Assembly: GCF_001945445.1 (NCBI RefSeq)
Contig: NZ_MSXW01000002.1
Location: 1-64,000 of the forward strand
Length of the DNA stretch: 64,000 nt
Source: Pseudomonas sp. PA27(2017)
GTDB lineage: Bacteria; Pseudomonadota; Gammaproteobacteria; Pseudomonadales; Pseudomonadaceae
Reading direction: 5' to 3'
Shown here one piece after another: positions 16,786 through 25,808 of the stretch; position 1 is the first letter of the stretch; the number at the start of each line of letters is the position of its first letter. The translations under genes were made by a program, and so were the position numbers. The notes beneath the pieces were generated by a model. The model saw nothing but the letters and a program-made list of their open reading frames with translations. It searched no databases and had not been told where the DNA came from.

Positions 16786-17301
16786 TTAGAAACTGTCGGT
16801 GGAAGTGAACAGGCCGACGCGCAGGCTTTCGGCACTGTAGATCTCGCGGCCGTCGACACTCACGGTGCCATCGGCGATCGCCAGGATCAGCGAACGGGTG
16901 ATGGTACGTTTGATATGGATGTTGTAGGTGACCTTCTTGGCGGTAGGCAGAACCTGGCCGAAGAATTTCACTTCGCCCGAACCCAGGGCGCGACCACGGC
17001 CAGGGTTGCCCTGCCAGCCGAGGAAGAAGCCGACCAGCTGCCACATGGCGTCGAGGCCCAGGCAGCCTGGCATCACCGGGTCGCCTTCGAAGTGGCAGCC
17101 GAAGAACCACAGATCAGGATTGATATCGAGCTCTGCGACAATTTCGCCTTTGCCGTACTTGCCGCCCGTTTCGCTGATGTGGACGATCCGGTCGATCATC
17201 AACATGTTGGGGGCGGGCAGTTGCGCATTACCCGGGCCGAACAGTTCGCCGCGGCTGCAGCGCAACAGATCTTCCTGGGTGAAGGCGTTTTGTTTGGTCA
17301 T
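16786..17301 (-). CDS. fabA: 3-hydroxydecanoyl-ACP dehydratase/isomerase FabA
   Basis: FabA dehydrates 3-hydroxydecanoyl-ACP and isomerises the product to cis-3-decenoyl-ACP, the branch point of anaerobic unsaturated fatty acid synthesis. The 171-residue protein has the catalytic His70 ([14 protein letters not shown]) and Asp84 (LGLDAMWQL) of the hotdog fold. A GAGGAG-like element (GAGGAGCTCGC) precedes the ATG. A perfect palindrome 128 bp upstream is the likely operator for a DesT/FabR-type repressor. Confidence 0.98.
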   Translation of the reverse strand: MTKQNAFTQEDLLRCSRGELFGPGNAQLPAPNMLMIDRIVHISETGGKYGKGEIVAELDINPDLWFFGCHFEGDPVMPGCLGLDAMWQLVGFFLGWQGNPGRGRALGSGEVKFFGQVLPTAKKVTYNIHIKRTITRSLILAIADGTVSVDGREIYSAESLRVGLFTSTDSF

Positions 17302-17428
17302 GCGAGCTCCTCAATAATCCCCACGCGCCTCGGCTGGGTAAATCGTCCTGGCCGGCTGCGCATGAGTGATGCGACTGCCAGCAGCCTAGTCATAGACTGT
17401 TGCGTTGTGGTGAAAGTCACAGTGTGGT

Positions 17429-17444
17429 GAGTACAGTTGTACTC
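17429..17444. promoter_or_regulatory. Palindromic operator upstream of fabA
   Basis: GAGTAC-AGTT-GTACTC is a perfect inverted repeat in the 288-bp gap in front of fabA. Unsaturated fatty acid genes of gammaproteobacteria are controlled by TetR-type repressors (FabR, DesT) that bind GTACA-TGTAC-like palindromes, so this site fits. The rest of the gap shows no gene. Confidence 0.6.
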
Positions 17445-17589
17445 TGCAGGCGGCAATGGTGTCACAGATGCCCCTTTGATGCCCACTTCAACCAACAAGC
17501 GTGCAGTATTTTCGCCCATCTGACTAGAGGTTGCGAGTGTTGCACGCCGGTGTGAGGCGCGATTTCGCACGGCTGCGACGCGACCGGCG

Positions 17590-19509
17590 TCAGTGCGCGG
17601 TACCGTCAGCCGGCAGCCAGCGATTGAGCACGTCCTGCAATTCCATGCGTTTGAACGGCTTGGCGAGGTAATCGTTCATTCCGGCTTGCAGGCAGGCCTC
17701 GCGGTCGCCCTGCAGTGCGTTGGCGGTCAGCGCGATGATCGGTAGGCCGCCTGACGGGCCGAGATCGCGGATACGCCGGGTGGCTTCATAACCGTCCATG
17801 ACCGGCAGGCGGCAATCCATCAGGACGGCGGCGAATTGCCGTTCCCTTACGGCCGTGAGGGCCTGGGCACCATCGCCCACCAGTTCGACCTGGTAGCCAA
17901 GGCTGCGCAGCATGGCTTCGATCACGGTTTGATTCACCGGGTTGTCTTCCACCAGCAACACCGAGCGGCTGGCCTGCGCAGCGGGCGCGCTGGTGGCGTT
18001 ATGGTCGGGCAGTTGCGGTTGTTGGGCAGAAAAGGGCAGGGGAATCTCCAGGGTGAAACAGGAACCGCGGCCCGGTTCGCTCTGCGCCTTGAGCGTGCCG
18101 CCCATGCATTCGGCCAGGGTGCGGGCAATGGGCAGACCCAGTCCGGTGCCGCCGTAGCGGCGGGAAATGGAATTGTCGGCCTGCTGGAAGGCATCGAACA
18201 TGGTTTCCAGGCGCTCGGCGCTGATACCGATCCCCGTGTCGTGCACCTTGCAGGTAAACCACAGTACCTGATTGTCCAGAGCTTGCCAGTGGGCTTCGAT
18301 GCGTACTTCGCCGCGTTCGGTGAACTTCAGGGCGTTGCCGATCAGGTTGACCAGAATCTGCCGCAGGCGGGTCGGGTCGCCCTGAACCTGTGGCGCCTGC
18401 AGGCCGTCGTCCAGCTGCAGGCGCAGTTGCAGGCCGCGTTGCTGGGCGCTGTGCTGGAAGGCCTGCAGGGCGGCTTTGAGCAGCGCCGGCAGGTTGAAGC
18501 TGATCAGCTCCAGCTCCAGGGCGCCACGTTCGATGCGCGAGAAGTCCAGGATGTCGTTGATCACTTTCAGCAGGTGCTCGGTGGACTCCATGGCCAAGGC
18601 GGCGTATTCGTGCTGCTCCTCGCTCATTTCGGTGGTGTCGAGCAGTTGTAGCATGCCGAGCACGCCATTCATGGGGGTGCGCAGTTCATGACTCATCATG
18701 GCCAGGAAGTCTGACTTGGCGCGGTTGGCCAGGTCGGACTCCTCGCGTGCCTTGATCAGCAGGGTCATGGCCTGTTGCTGTTCCTGAGCGGCATTGTTCA
18801 GCCCGTTGGCCAGGTTGTTGATGTGCCGGGCCAGCGTCGCCAGTTCGCCGCCGCCGACCTCGGGAAGCGTGGCTTGATAGTTACCGGCCTGAATGGCGGT
18901 GACGGCATCGCTCATCTGGCTCAGTGGTCTGGATAGCCGGCTGGCCAGACGCCGCGCCAGCAGGAAGGTCAGCAGCAGGGCGAACATCACCAGCGCCGCG
19001 ACCTTGAGAAGAATTTCCTGCTGCCTGGAGTTGAAGGCATCGCTGGACATGCCGACGACCACCCGACCCAGATAACCGCCGTCAGGGGGCTCGGCCGCCC
19101 GTGGCCGCGTTTCGCCGAAATCCGTATCGAGATCGATCTGCTGTTGCTGGATGGGGGCCTGGAAAATGTCCAGATGGCCGTTACCGACGTGCGGTTGGTC
19201 GGGCTGTTCCAGGTAGGCCAGGATGTTCTCGTCACGGTCGCGCACTTCGATGAAGCGCACGTGGGGCGTTTTCAATGTGGCCAGGAGCAGGGACTCCAGT
19301 ACGCGCCGATTGCCGGAAATGACGCCGTACTCGGTGGCCGGGGCCAACTGGCCGGCTATCAGCTGGCCGGTATGGTTGATCTCCGCACGCAGATCCTGCA
19401 GGCGATTGAAGGTCAGGAAACCGGTCAACAGCAAGGTCAGCAGCAGGGCTGGGCCGACGCTGATGAGCTGGGTACGGACGTGGATGTTCCAGCCTCGCCA
19501 CGATTTCAT
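17590..19509 (-). CDS. Hybrid sensor histidine kinase (PA1611-like)
   Basis: The 639-residue inner-membrane kinase has a helix at about 15-34, a periplasmic region (about 40-165), a second helix (about 168-187), HAMP, and a HisKA domain with His274 (SHELRTPMNG). An HATPase (DTGIGIS, GGTGLGL) and a C-terminal receiver with Asp565 (VLMDCRLPVMDG) follow. There is no HPt domain, so a separate phosphotransfer protein is needed. P. aeruginosa has a hybrid kinase (PA1611) next to fabA that works with RetS/HptB in the Gac network; the shared position suggests an orthologue. Its ATG overlaps the stop of the binding-protein-like gene (ATGA). Confidence 0.9.
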   Translation of the reverse strand: MKSWRGWNIHVRTQLISVGPALLLTLLLTGFLTFNRLQDLRAEINHTGQLIAGQLAPATEYGVISGNRRVLESLLLATLKTPHVRFIEVRDRDENILAYLEQPDQPHVGNGHLDIFQAPIQQQQIDLDTDFGETRPRAAEPPDGGYLGRVVVGMSSDAFNSRQQEILLKVAALVMFALLLTFLLARRLASRLSRPLSQMSDAVTAIQAGNYQATLPEVGGGELATLARHINNLANGLNNAAQEQQQAMTLLIKAREESDLANRAKSDFLAMMSHELRTPMNGVLGMLQLLDTTEMSEEQHEYAALAMESTEHLLKVINDILDFSRIERGALELELISFNLPALLKAALQAFQHSAQQRGLQLRLQLDDGLQAPQVQGDPTRLRQILVNLIGNALKFTERGEVRIEAHWQALDNQVLWFTCKVHDTGIGISAERLETMFDAFQQADNSISRRYGGTGLGLPIARTLAECMGGTLKAQSEPGRGSCFTLEIPLPFSAQQPQLPDHNATSAPAAQASRSVLLVEDNPVNQTVIEAMLRSLGYQVELVGDGAQALTAVRERQFAAVLMDCRLPVMDGYEATRRIRDLGPSGGLPIIALTANALQGDREACLQAGMNDYLAKPFKRMELQDVLNRWLPADGTAH

Positions 19510-20429
19510 GGCGTGTCTCCTTGCGATAGATGCCGGGCGAGTTCTGCATCGCTGGGTAGCGTGATGCCCAGCGTGCGTGCCACTTGCGGGTTGCCGAGCA
19601 CCTTGAACGTGTTCGAGTAGATCCCTGCCGGCCACTGTGCTGGCGCCTGGTCGAGCACGCGGTCGAGGGTGACGAGCCAGTCGTTCTGGTCGCCGTAGGT
19701 GCTGGCCAGGCTGCCGGCGCGCACGAAGCCTGCGCTGGGACCGATCAGCGCGTGCTGCTGGCCGTAGCTGGTCAGCAGCAGGGTCTTGGCGGTCAACGGG
19801 TTGTAGAGGTCGTCGTCGGCGACGGCGAGCAGCACGTCGCTGGCACCGAGCAAGCGGATCACCGGGTTGTTGTCACGGGTGTCCGGCCAGGCCTGGGCCA
19901 CGATTTGCAGGCCCAGCTCGCTGGCAGCCTGTCGCAGCTCCGGGATCAGGAATTCGCTGTGCGGGTCATGCAGCACGCCTACGCGCTTGGCACTTGGCAG
20001 CAGATGCTTGAGCAGGCGCAACTGGCGGTGGGGAGCCGGATCCTGCCAGAGCACGCTGAGGTTCGCAGGCTGACGCCCCCCGAGGGTTTCGTGGGCCTGG
20101 GTCTTGTTGACTTGCAGCACCAGTGTCGGTGGGCCATACGACGATTCGAGGCGCCAGGCCAGTGCCGACTGGCCGAACAGGATCAGGCGCGTATTACCGG
20201 GCATCTGCTCGAGCGGTGGCATTTCGTTCAGCGGCACGATGCGAACGCGGTCAGCGGGGCGTGCCGCTGCCAGCGCGCTGCCGAACTGCTGCAGGGTGGT
20301 GGTATCGCCTGCCGTGCTCAGCAGCAGGTCCGCCGCCTGAGCCGCGGGGGTGAGTAAGCAGAGCACGACCAAGGCGCGCCTAAGCCAGGCGCGGCAGCGC
20401 GCACTGGCGTGCGGGCGGTGGTCGGTCAT
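19506..20429 (-). CDS. ABC-type periplasmic binding-like protein coupled to the kinase
   Basis: The 307-residue protein has a basic N terminus and a signal peptide cut near residue 32 (PAAQA). Its body looks like the ABC substrate-binding (Peripla_BP/DUF534-like) fold: LLKHLLPSAKRVGVLHDP, LGLQIVAQAW, DVLLAVADDDLYNP and IYSNTFKVLGNPQVARTLGITLP. No permease or ATPase genes are beside it. It overlaps the hybrid kinase start by 4 bases, so it probably presents a ligand to the kinase's periplasmic domain rather than to a transporter. The start at 20429 is chosen for the signal peptide; the frame continues 34 codons upstream. Confidence 0.82.
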   Translation of the reverse strand: MTDHRPHASARCRAWLRRALVVLCLLTPAAQAADLLLSTAGDTTTLQQFGSALAAARPADRVRIVPLNEMPPLEQMPGNTRLILFGQSALAWRLESSYGPPTLVLQVNKTQAHETLGGRQPANLSVLWQDPAPHRQLRLLKHLLPSAKRVGVLHDPHSEFLIPELRQAASELGLQIVAQAWPDTRDNNPVIRLLGASDVLLAVADDDLYNPLTAKTLLLTSYGQQHALIGPSAGFVRAGSLASTYGDQNDWLVTLDRVLDQAPAQWPAGIYSNTFKVLGNPQVARTLGITLPSDAELARHLSQGDTP

Positions 20430-20646
20430 CGGGGCAGCGGATCCACTAGGCAGCATGGGGCCCGGCCGGCACAGGTGAGCGATGCCGCCAGCAGCACATA
20501 TCGATAAAGAATAATAATGAAAGTCACGCAACGGCCCTGTTCGCGCAGAGCGGGCATGTTAACCGAGCCGCGTCGCAATGCCAGCCATGCTTCGCCAAAT
20601 TGCGACCCTCTTCGGATGCCCGGCAATGCGCCGCGACGCCACAAGA

Positions 20647-20675
20647 CTGGTCGTATAACCTGCTAACCGTATAAT
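20647..20675 (+). promoter_or_regulatory. Probable gpsA promoter
   Basis: A consensus -10 TATAAT lies at 20670-20675, giving a leader of about 30 nt to the gpsA ATG. The matching -35 is poor (TGGTC near 20648). The rest of the 281-bp divergent gap from 20430 shows no gene. Confidence 0.45.
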
Positions 20676-20711
20676 GCCCGCCACTTGCACAGCATTCAAA
20701 ACGGACTGGTC

Positions 20712-21734
20712 ATGACTCAACAGCAACCTATCGCGGTACTGGGTGGCGGCAGCTTCGGCACCGCCATCGCGAACCTGCTGGCACAGAATGGGCATCGCGT
20801 TCTGCACTGGATGCGCGACCCCGTGCAGGCCGAAGCCATCCGCACTCAGCGGGAAAACCCTCGCTACCTCAAAGGCGTGAAAGTACTCGACGGCGTTGAG
20901 CCGACCACCGATCTGCCGGCAGTGCTCGAGGCGTGCGAGCTGGCGTTCGTAGCGCTGCCATCCAGTGCGTTGCGCCAGGTCCTGCAGCCGGTGTCGGCGT
21001 TGTTGACCGGCAAGCAATTGGTCAGCACCACCAAAGGCATCGAAGCGCAGACGTTCAAGCTGATGAGCGAGATCATCGAGGAGGTCGCCCCTCAGGCGCG
21101 TATCGGCGTACTGTCGGGGCCGAACCTTGCCAAGGAAATCGCCGCGCACACGCTGACCGCCACCGTGGTGGCCAGCGAAGACGAAGCACTCTGCCGCGCC
21201 GTGCAGGAAGTGCTGCACGGGCGCACGTTCAGGGTCTACGCCAGCGCCGATCGCTTCGGCGTCGAGCTGGGTGGCGCGCTGAAGAACGTCTACGCCATCA
21301 TCGCCGGCATGGCGGCGGCGCTGGGCATGGGCGAGAACACCAAGAGCATGCTGATCACCCGGGCGCTGGCGGAAATGACCCGCTTCGCCGTGCATCTGGG
21401 CGCCAACCCCATGACGTTTCTGGGCCTGGCGGGGGTCGGCGATCTGATCGTCACCTGCTCCTCGCCGAAAAGCCGCAATTATCAGGTCGGTTTCGCCCTG
21501 GGTGAGGGTTTGAGCCTGCAGGAGGCCGTCGAGCGCCTGGGCGAAGTGGCCGAGGGCGTAAACACCATCAAGGTGCTCAAGGCCAAGGCCGAAGAGCTGC
21601 AGGTTTACATGCCGCTGGTGGCGGGGCTGCATGCGATCCTTTTCGAAGGGCGCACCCTGGATCAGGTGATCGAGGCGCTGATGCGCGCCGAACCCAAGAC
21701 CGATGTCGACTTCATTCCAGCTACCGGCTTCTGA
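20712..21734 (+). CDS. gpsA: Glycerol-3-phosphate dehydrogenase (NAD(P)+) GpsA
   Basis: GpsA reduces dihydroxyacetone phosphate to sn-glycerol-3-phosphate, the backbone of phospholipids. The 340-residue cytoplasmic protein has the N-terminal dinucleotide motif GGGSFGTA, the STTKGIE and SGPNLAKEI blocks, and the catalytic lysine in [10 protein letters not shown]. The chosen ATG ([11 protein letters not shown]) gives the normal length. Proximity to fabA/fabB places phospholipid precursor genes together. Confidence 0.97.
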   Translation: MTQQQPIAVLGGGSFGTAIANLLAQNGHRVLHWMRDPVQAEAIRTQRENPRYLKGVKVLDGVEPTTDLPAVLEACELAFVALPSSALRQVLQPVSALLTGKQLVSTTKGIEAQTFKLMSEIIEEVAPQARIGVLSGPNLAKEIAAHTLTATVVASEDEALCRAVQEVLHGRTFRVYASADRFGVELGGALKNVYAIIAGMAAALGMGENTKSMLITRALAEMTRFAVHLGANPMTFLGLAGVGDLIVTCSSPKSRNYQVGFALGEGLSLQEAVERLGEVAEGVNTIKVLKAKAEELQVYMPLVAGLHAILFEGRTLDQVIEALMRAEPKTDVDFIPATGF

Positions 21735-21745
21735 GGACAATGACC

Positions 21746-22084
21746 ATGAATGACCACACCAAGGGCGAGCCCATCGGCTTGCGCATCGTCTGGATGCTGC
21801 TGTTCCTGTTCGTCTGGCAACTGGCGGAATTGTTGCTGGCCGGCGTCGTGCTGCTGCAACTCATCTATCGCGTTTTCTATGGCGCACCGAATGGCGGCCT
21901 GCTGAGTTTTGGCGACAGCCTCAGCCAGTACCTGGCGCAGATCGGTCGCTTCGGCACGTTCAATAGCGAGAGCAAACCCTGGCCGTTCGCTGACTGGCCG
22001 GCGCCGCGGCCGCCACAAGGCGAGGCGGCGCATAGCGTGCCGCCCGCACCTCACCCAGTGAGGGATGAGGAGCCAAAACTATGA
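21746..22084 (+). CDS. DUF4389 membrane protein
   Basis: The 112-residue protein has a hydrophobic helix (about 15-40, IVWMLLFLFVWQLAELLLAGVVLL, written here as the region only), a second weaker amphipathic stretch and a proline-rich tail. It matches the DUF4389 pattern with GLLSFGDSLSQYLAQIGRFGTF. The role is unknown. Two ATG codons are possible; the one at 21746 has GAGGA eight bases upstream, whereas for 21740 the same element is too close. It sits between gpsA and sixA with very short gaps, so all three are likely one operon. Confidence 0.83.
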   Translation: MNDHTKGEPIGLRIVWMLLFLFVWQLAELLLAGVVLLQLIYRVFYGAPNGGLLSFGDSLSQYLAQIGRFGTFNSESKPWPFADWPAPRPPQGEAAHSVPPAPHPVRDEEPKL

Positions 22085-22094
22085 GCCAGCCAGC

Positions 22095-22556
22095 ATGAGG
22101 CTGTGGTTGCTGCGCCACGGGCAGGCCGAGGCCGAGGCGCGTACCGATGCGGCGCGTGAACTCACGGCCCATGGGCGCGACGAGGTTCGCCAGTCGATCG
22201 AGCACCTGCGTGGTCGCTCGCTCAGCATTTATGCCAGCCCATACGTACGTGCGCAGCAGACGGCTGCATTGGTTTGCGGCACTCTGGCAGTGGAGCGCGC
22301 GCTGCAGACCGTTGCCTGGCTGACCCCCGACAGCGATCCGCGCGACAGCCTGAGCAGGCTGCAGCACCTGGCTGGCGAAGAAATCCTGCTGGTTTCTCAC
22401 CAGCCCTTCATCGGCGCCCTGGGCGGGCTCCTGGTACATGGTCATCGTCAGCAGCCGCTGGCCATGCACACGGCCAGTCTGGCACTGCTCGAAGGCGACG
22501 ACCTGATCGCCGGTCTGATGTCCCTGCAACTGCTGGCGCACCCCGATGTGCGCTGA
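22095..22556 (+). CDS. sixA: Phosphohistidine phosphatase SixA
   Basis: SixA is a histidine-phosphatase-family enzyme that dephosphorylates phosphohistidine, in E. coli that of ArcB HPt or of the nitrogen PTS. The 153-residue protein begins MRLWLLRHGQAE, with the RHG motif at 7-9, and carries the second histidine in LLVSHQPF. The length is normal. It starts 10 bp after the DUF4389 stop. A hybrid kinase lies nearby, but a functional link is only speculation. Confidence 0.93.
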   Translation: MRLWLLRHGQAEAEARTDAARELTAHGRDEVRQSIEHLRGRSLSIYASPYVRAQQTAALVCGTLAVERALQTVAWLTPDSDPRDSLSRLQHLAGEEILLVSHQPFIGALGGLLVHGHRQQPLAMHTASLALLEGDDLIAGLMSLQLLAHPDVR

Positions 22557-22589
22557 GCGAGCCGAGTCGAAAAACAACAAGGATCGACC

Positions 22590-23033
22590 ATGAGCATCTG
22601 GCGCCAGACACCCAACCTCGATGAACTGAACGCTGGCCAGCGCAACACCATTGGCGAGCTGCTGGACATCCGCTTCGAAGCCTTCGATGACGAGTCCCTG
22701 ACGGCCAGCATGGTCGTCGATTCCCGCACCCACCAACCCTACGGCTTGCTGCATGGAGGTGCCTCGGTGGTGCTGGCGGAAAGCCTGGGCTCCACGGCCA
22801 GCTACCAGTGCATCGACACGCAGAAGTTCTTCTGCGTGGGCCTGGAGGTCAATGCCAATCACCTGCGCGGGCTGCGCAGCGGGCGTGTCACTGCGGTGGC
22901 CAGAGCGGTGCACCTGGGCCGTACCACTCATGTCTGGGATATCCGTCTGAGTGGCGATGATGGCAAGCCCAGCTGCATTTCCCGGCTGACCATGGCCATC
23001 GTGCCGCACGGCAGCCAGGCGCCGCAGCGTTAG
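22590..23033 (+). CDS. Hotdog-fold thioesterase (PaaI/YdiI-like)
   Basis: The 147-residue protein has the PaaI/YdiI-type signature: YGLLHGGASVVLAESLGS, then VGLEVNANHLR and the closing GKPSCISRLTMAI. Members hydrolyse aryl- or acyl-CoA thioesters, acting as a single hotdog domain in a tetramer. The acidic residue of the active site is the Glu in LAESLGS. AAGGATC precedes the ATG. The exact substrate cannot be told from the sequence. Confidence 0.9.
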   Translation: MSIWRQTPNLDELNAGQRNTIGELLDIRFEAFDDESLTASMVVDSRTHQPYGLLHGGASVVLAESLGSTASYQCIDTQKFFCVGLEVNANHLRGLRSGRVTAVARAVHLGRTTHVWDIRLSGDDGKPSCISRLTMAIVPHGSQAPQR

Positions 23034-23155
23034 AAAAGATGACCATCGTGCCGCGTAGATGGCCGGAGCGTCGTCTCTCCTGACCGTTACGGGCGTTGCC
23101 GCCTGCCGGGGGCTGCCTGACAATCCATGCACTGCCTGCCACCAGCGCGACTGCC

Positions 23156-23959
23156 ATGCACCAGCTGATCTTCTTCGCTCACGCCAACGGGTTTCCCTCG
23201 GCCACCTACCGCAAGCTGTTCGCGGCGCTGGCGCCGGAGTACCAGGTGCAGCACCTGGCCCAGCACGCACATGACCCGCGCTTTCCGGTGAACGACAACT
23301 GGAGCAATCTGGTCGACGAGTTGCTCCATCATCTCGAGCAGTGCGCCGAACCGGTGTGGGGCGTAGGTCACTCGCTGGGCGGGGTGCTGCATTACCACGC
23401 GGCGTTGCGTCGGCCCGATCTCTATCGTGGTCTGGTGATGCTCGACTCGCCGGTGCTCAGTCGCCTCGATCAACTGGTGATTCAGGCGGCCAAGCGCCTG
23501 GGCCTGATCGACCGCCTTACGCCAGCGGGGCGCACTCTGGGGCGGCGCGAGGCTTTTATCGATGGCCAGCAGGCGCGGCGTTATTTTGCCGAGCGCACGC
23601 TGTTCAGCCGCTTCGATCCGGAGTGCCTGGATGCCTATGTCGAGCACGGTCTGCTCCCTCACGAAGACGGCCTGCGCCTTAGCTTCGAAGCGGCGACTGA
23701 AATCAACATCTACCGCAGCGTGCCGCACACCAGCCCAGGGCTGCCGCAACAGCTGCAAGTGCCGCTGGCGTTGGTGAAGGGCGCCGAAAGCCGCGTGGTG
23801 CTGGCTCATCATGGGCGCATGGCACGGCGCGCACCGCGGGGTGAGTTCCTGACGCTGCCGGGCGGGCATATGTTTCCGCTTGAACACCCGGACGCCACCG
23901 CGCAGTTGATCCGCCGGCTGTTCACGCGCTGGCAGAAACCCGTCGAGGGCGTGCAGTGA
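23156..23959 (+). CDS. Alpha/beta hydrolase
   Basis: The 267-residue protein has the nucleophile elbow GHSLGG (Ser73), an oxyanion stretch FFAHANGFPS near the start and a C-terminal His in PGGHMFPLEHP. No signal peptide is seen. The start at 23156 is where homology to the fold begins; the frame is open 20 codons further without a binding site. Its stop overlaps the GTG of the next hydrolase (GTGA). Substrate unknown; carboxylic ester or lipid hydrolysis is likely. Confidence 0.88.
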   Translation: MHQLIFFAHANGFPSATYRKLFAALAPEYQVQHLAQHAHDPRFPVNDNWSNLVDELLHHLEQCAEPVWGVGHSLGGVLHYHAALRRPDLYRGLVMLDSPVLSRLDQLVIQAAKRLGLIDRLTPAGRTLGRREAFIDGQQARRYFAERTLFSRFDPECLDAYVEHGLLPHEDGLRLSFEAATEINIYRSVPHTSPGLPQQLQVPLALVKGAESRVVLAHHGRMARRAPRGEFLTLPGGHMFPLEHPDATAQLIRRLFTRWQKPVEGVQ

Positions 23960-24819
23960 GTCGCGAACCCGAAGAAATCAGCCTGCGCCTGCCGCATATC
24001 GAACTGGCCGCTCAAGTGTACGGCCCGGCCAACGGTGCGCCGGTGATCGCCCTGCATGGCTGGCTGGACAACGCGGCAACCTTCGCCCGCCTGGCGCCGA
24101 AGCTTCAGGGCCTGCGCATCGTCGCGGTGGATTTCGCCGGCCATGGCCATTCGGCGCACCGCCCGGCTGGCGCTGGCTATGCCCTGTGGGACTACGTGCA
24201 CGATGTGTTGCTGGTCGCCGAGCAGCTCGACTGGCCGCGATTCAGCCTGCTCGGCCATTCCATGGGCGCGATCGTTTCGGTGCTGTTGGCGGCGACCTTT
24301 CCCGAGCGCGTGCAGCGCCTGGCGTTGATCGATGGGCTGGTGCCGCCGACCATCGAGGCCGATGGGGCGGTCGCCACGTTGGCCGAGGCGCTGCGTGGGC
24401 GCCTGGCACTTTCGGGCAAACGCAAGCCGGTGTACCCGAGCCTCGAGCGCGCCGCCCAGGTACGTCAGCGCGGTGTCGGCCACGTCAGCTTCGAGGCGGC
24501 TTGCCTACTGGCGCAGCGTGGGCTGATGCCAGTGGCGGAAGGCCTGACCTGGCGCACCGACAGCCGCCTGACCCTGACAACGCCCATGCGCCTGACCATG
24601 GCCCATGTGCAAGCCTTCGTCATGGCGCTGCGTTGCCCGACGCAGTTGGTCCTGGCCGAACAGGGCTTGCTGGCGCCTCGCGAGCACTTGACCGAGTTGC
24701 TGGCGCAGACGGCGATCACTGTCCATCGCCTGCCTGGCGGGCACCATCTGCATCTGGACGACGAGCAGGGCGCGCAACTCGTAGCAGACTGTTTCAAAGC
24801 ATTCCTGAGTGCGCCTTGA
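23956..24819 (+). CDS. Alpha/beta hydrolase
   Basis: The 287-residue protein has IALHGWLDN (oxyanion loop), DFAGHGHS, the elbow GHSMGA (Ser102) and a terminal His in LPGGHHLHLD. It starts with GTG inside the stop of the previous hydrolase, so the two are translated together. They share the fold but little sequence, so this is not a recent tandem duplication. The same gene pair follows gpsA-sixA-thioesterase genes in other pseudomonads as far as I recall. Confidence 0.88.
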   Translation: MSREPEEISLRLPHIELAAQVYGPANGAPVIALHGWLDNAATFARLAPKLQGLRIVAVDFAGHGHSAHRPAGAGYALWDYVHDVLLVAEQLDWPRFSLLGHSMGAIVSVLLAATFPERVQRLALIDGLVPPTIEADGAVATLAEALRGRLALSGKRKPVYPSLERAAQVRQRGVGHVSFEAACLLAQRGLMPVAEGLTWRTDSRLTLTTPMRLTMAHVQAFVMALRCPTQLVLAEQGLLAPREHLTELLAQTAITVHRLPGGHHLHLDDEQGAQLVADCFKAFLSAP

Positions 24820-24958
24820 CGCCCCGTTACAACTGGGGAAAGGTGTCGGGTACTGCCATGGAGAACTGCATGACCGACCTGTACACCCTAGCGCCGGATG
24901 CGCTACACACCCCAGTCTGCCCCTCGATTCTTCTCGCTTGCGCGATAAGCGGGGCGGC

Positions 24959-25759
24959 ATGCGTCTGAGTTACCTGCTTGCACTGCTGGTGGTCAGCCCC
25001 TTTGCCAGCGCCGACGTGGCCGGTAGCCGTGATCTCGATGTGTTGCCGCGCTTCGCAGGCAGTGAAATCGTCACCTTCAAGGAAGAGGCCGACCAGGAGC
25101 GCGTGTATCCCCAGGGAACCGTGCGCCGTATCAGCGGGCGCCTGCGTTACGAGCGCGAAGTACTTGTTCAGGGCGCCCTGACCGCGGTCACCTACGAGTT
25201 GCCGCGTACCCATAGCGCCACCGAAGTGTTCACCCAGGCGCGCGAGGCCCTGCAGGACAAGGACGCCCAGTTGCTCTACTGGTGCCAGGGCCGGGAATGC
25301 GGCTCCAGCAGCCTGTGGGCCAACTCGGTGTTTGGCAATTCGACGTTGTACGGCTCCGACGACCAGCAGGCCTACGCCTTGCTGCGCCTGGCGGAGCCCA
25401 ACGAGAACAGCCTCGTGGCGCTGTACAGCATCACCCGCGGTAACCGCCGCGCCTACCTGCACGCCGAGCTGTTGGCGGCCGATCAGCCGCTGGCGAAAGT
25501 GCTGCCAACCCCGGCCACGCTGTCACGACAGCTCAAGAGCACCGGCGAGCTGCGCTTGCCGCGGCAGGACGAGCCCAAGCCGGAGTGGACGGAGCTGCTG
25601 GCACGCAGCCTGAACCTGGACAGCACCCTGCGCGTCAGCCTGTCCGGCGCCAATGCCGAGGCCTGGCGTGAGGCGCTGATCGAAGAGCGCGTCAGGGCCG
25701 CGCGTCTGGAAATTGGCGAGAGCAGTGGCGACGGTTTGCGCATCGACGTGCTACGTTGA
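24959..25759 (+). CDS. DUF4892 exported protein
   Basis: The 266-residue protein has a signal peptide (about 1-19, ending FASAD) and a DUF4892 pattern: SRDLDVLPRFAGSEIV, YELPRTHSATEVF, a disulfide-like CQGREC, then LWANSVFGNSTLYG. A C-terminal region (about 205-266) ends in an OmpA-like or oxidoreductase-like fold, too weak to name. Its function in the envelope is unknown. The 139-bp gap in front holds no other gene; reading further upstream in frame only adds a non-conserved, Cys-containing leader. Confidence 0.85.
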   Translation: MRLSYLLALLVVSPFASADVAGSRDLDVLPRFAGSEIVTFKEEADQERVYPQGTVRRISGRLRYEREVLVQGALTAVTYELPRTHSATEVFTQAREALQDKDAQLLYWCQGRECGSSSLWANSVFGNSTLYGSDDQQAYALLRLAEPNENSLVALYSITRGNRRAYLHAELLAADQPLAKVLPTPATLSRQLKSTGELRLPRQDEPKPEWTELLARSLNLDSTLRVSLSGANAEAWREALIEERVRAARLEIGESSGDGLRIDVLR

Positions 25760-25808
25760 GCGCGCCCGTGCCACGGGCTTGAGTCTGGTTTTCTGGATGT
25801 TTTGAAAA

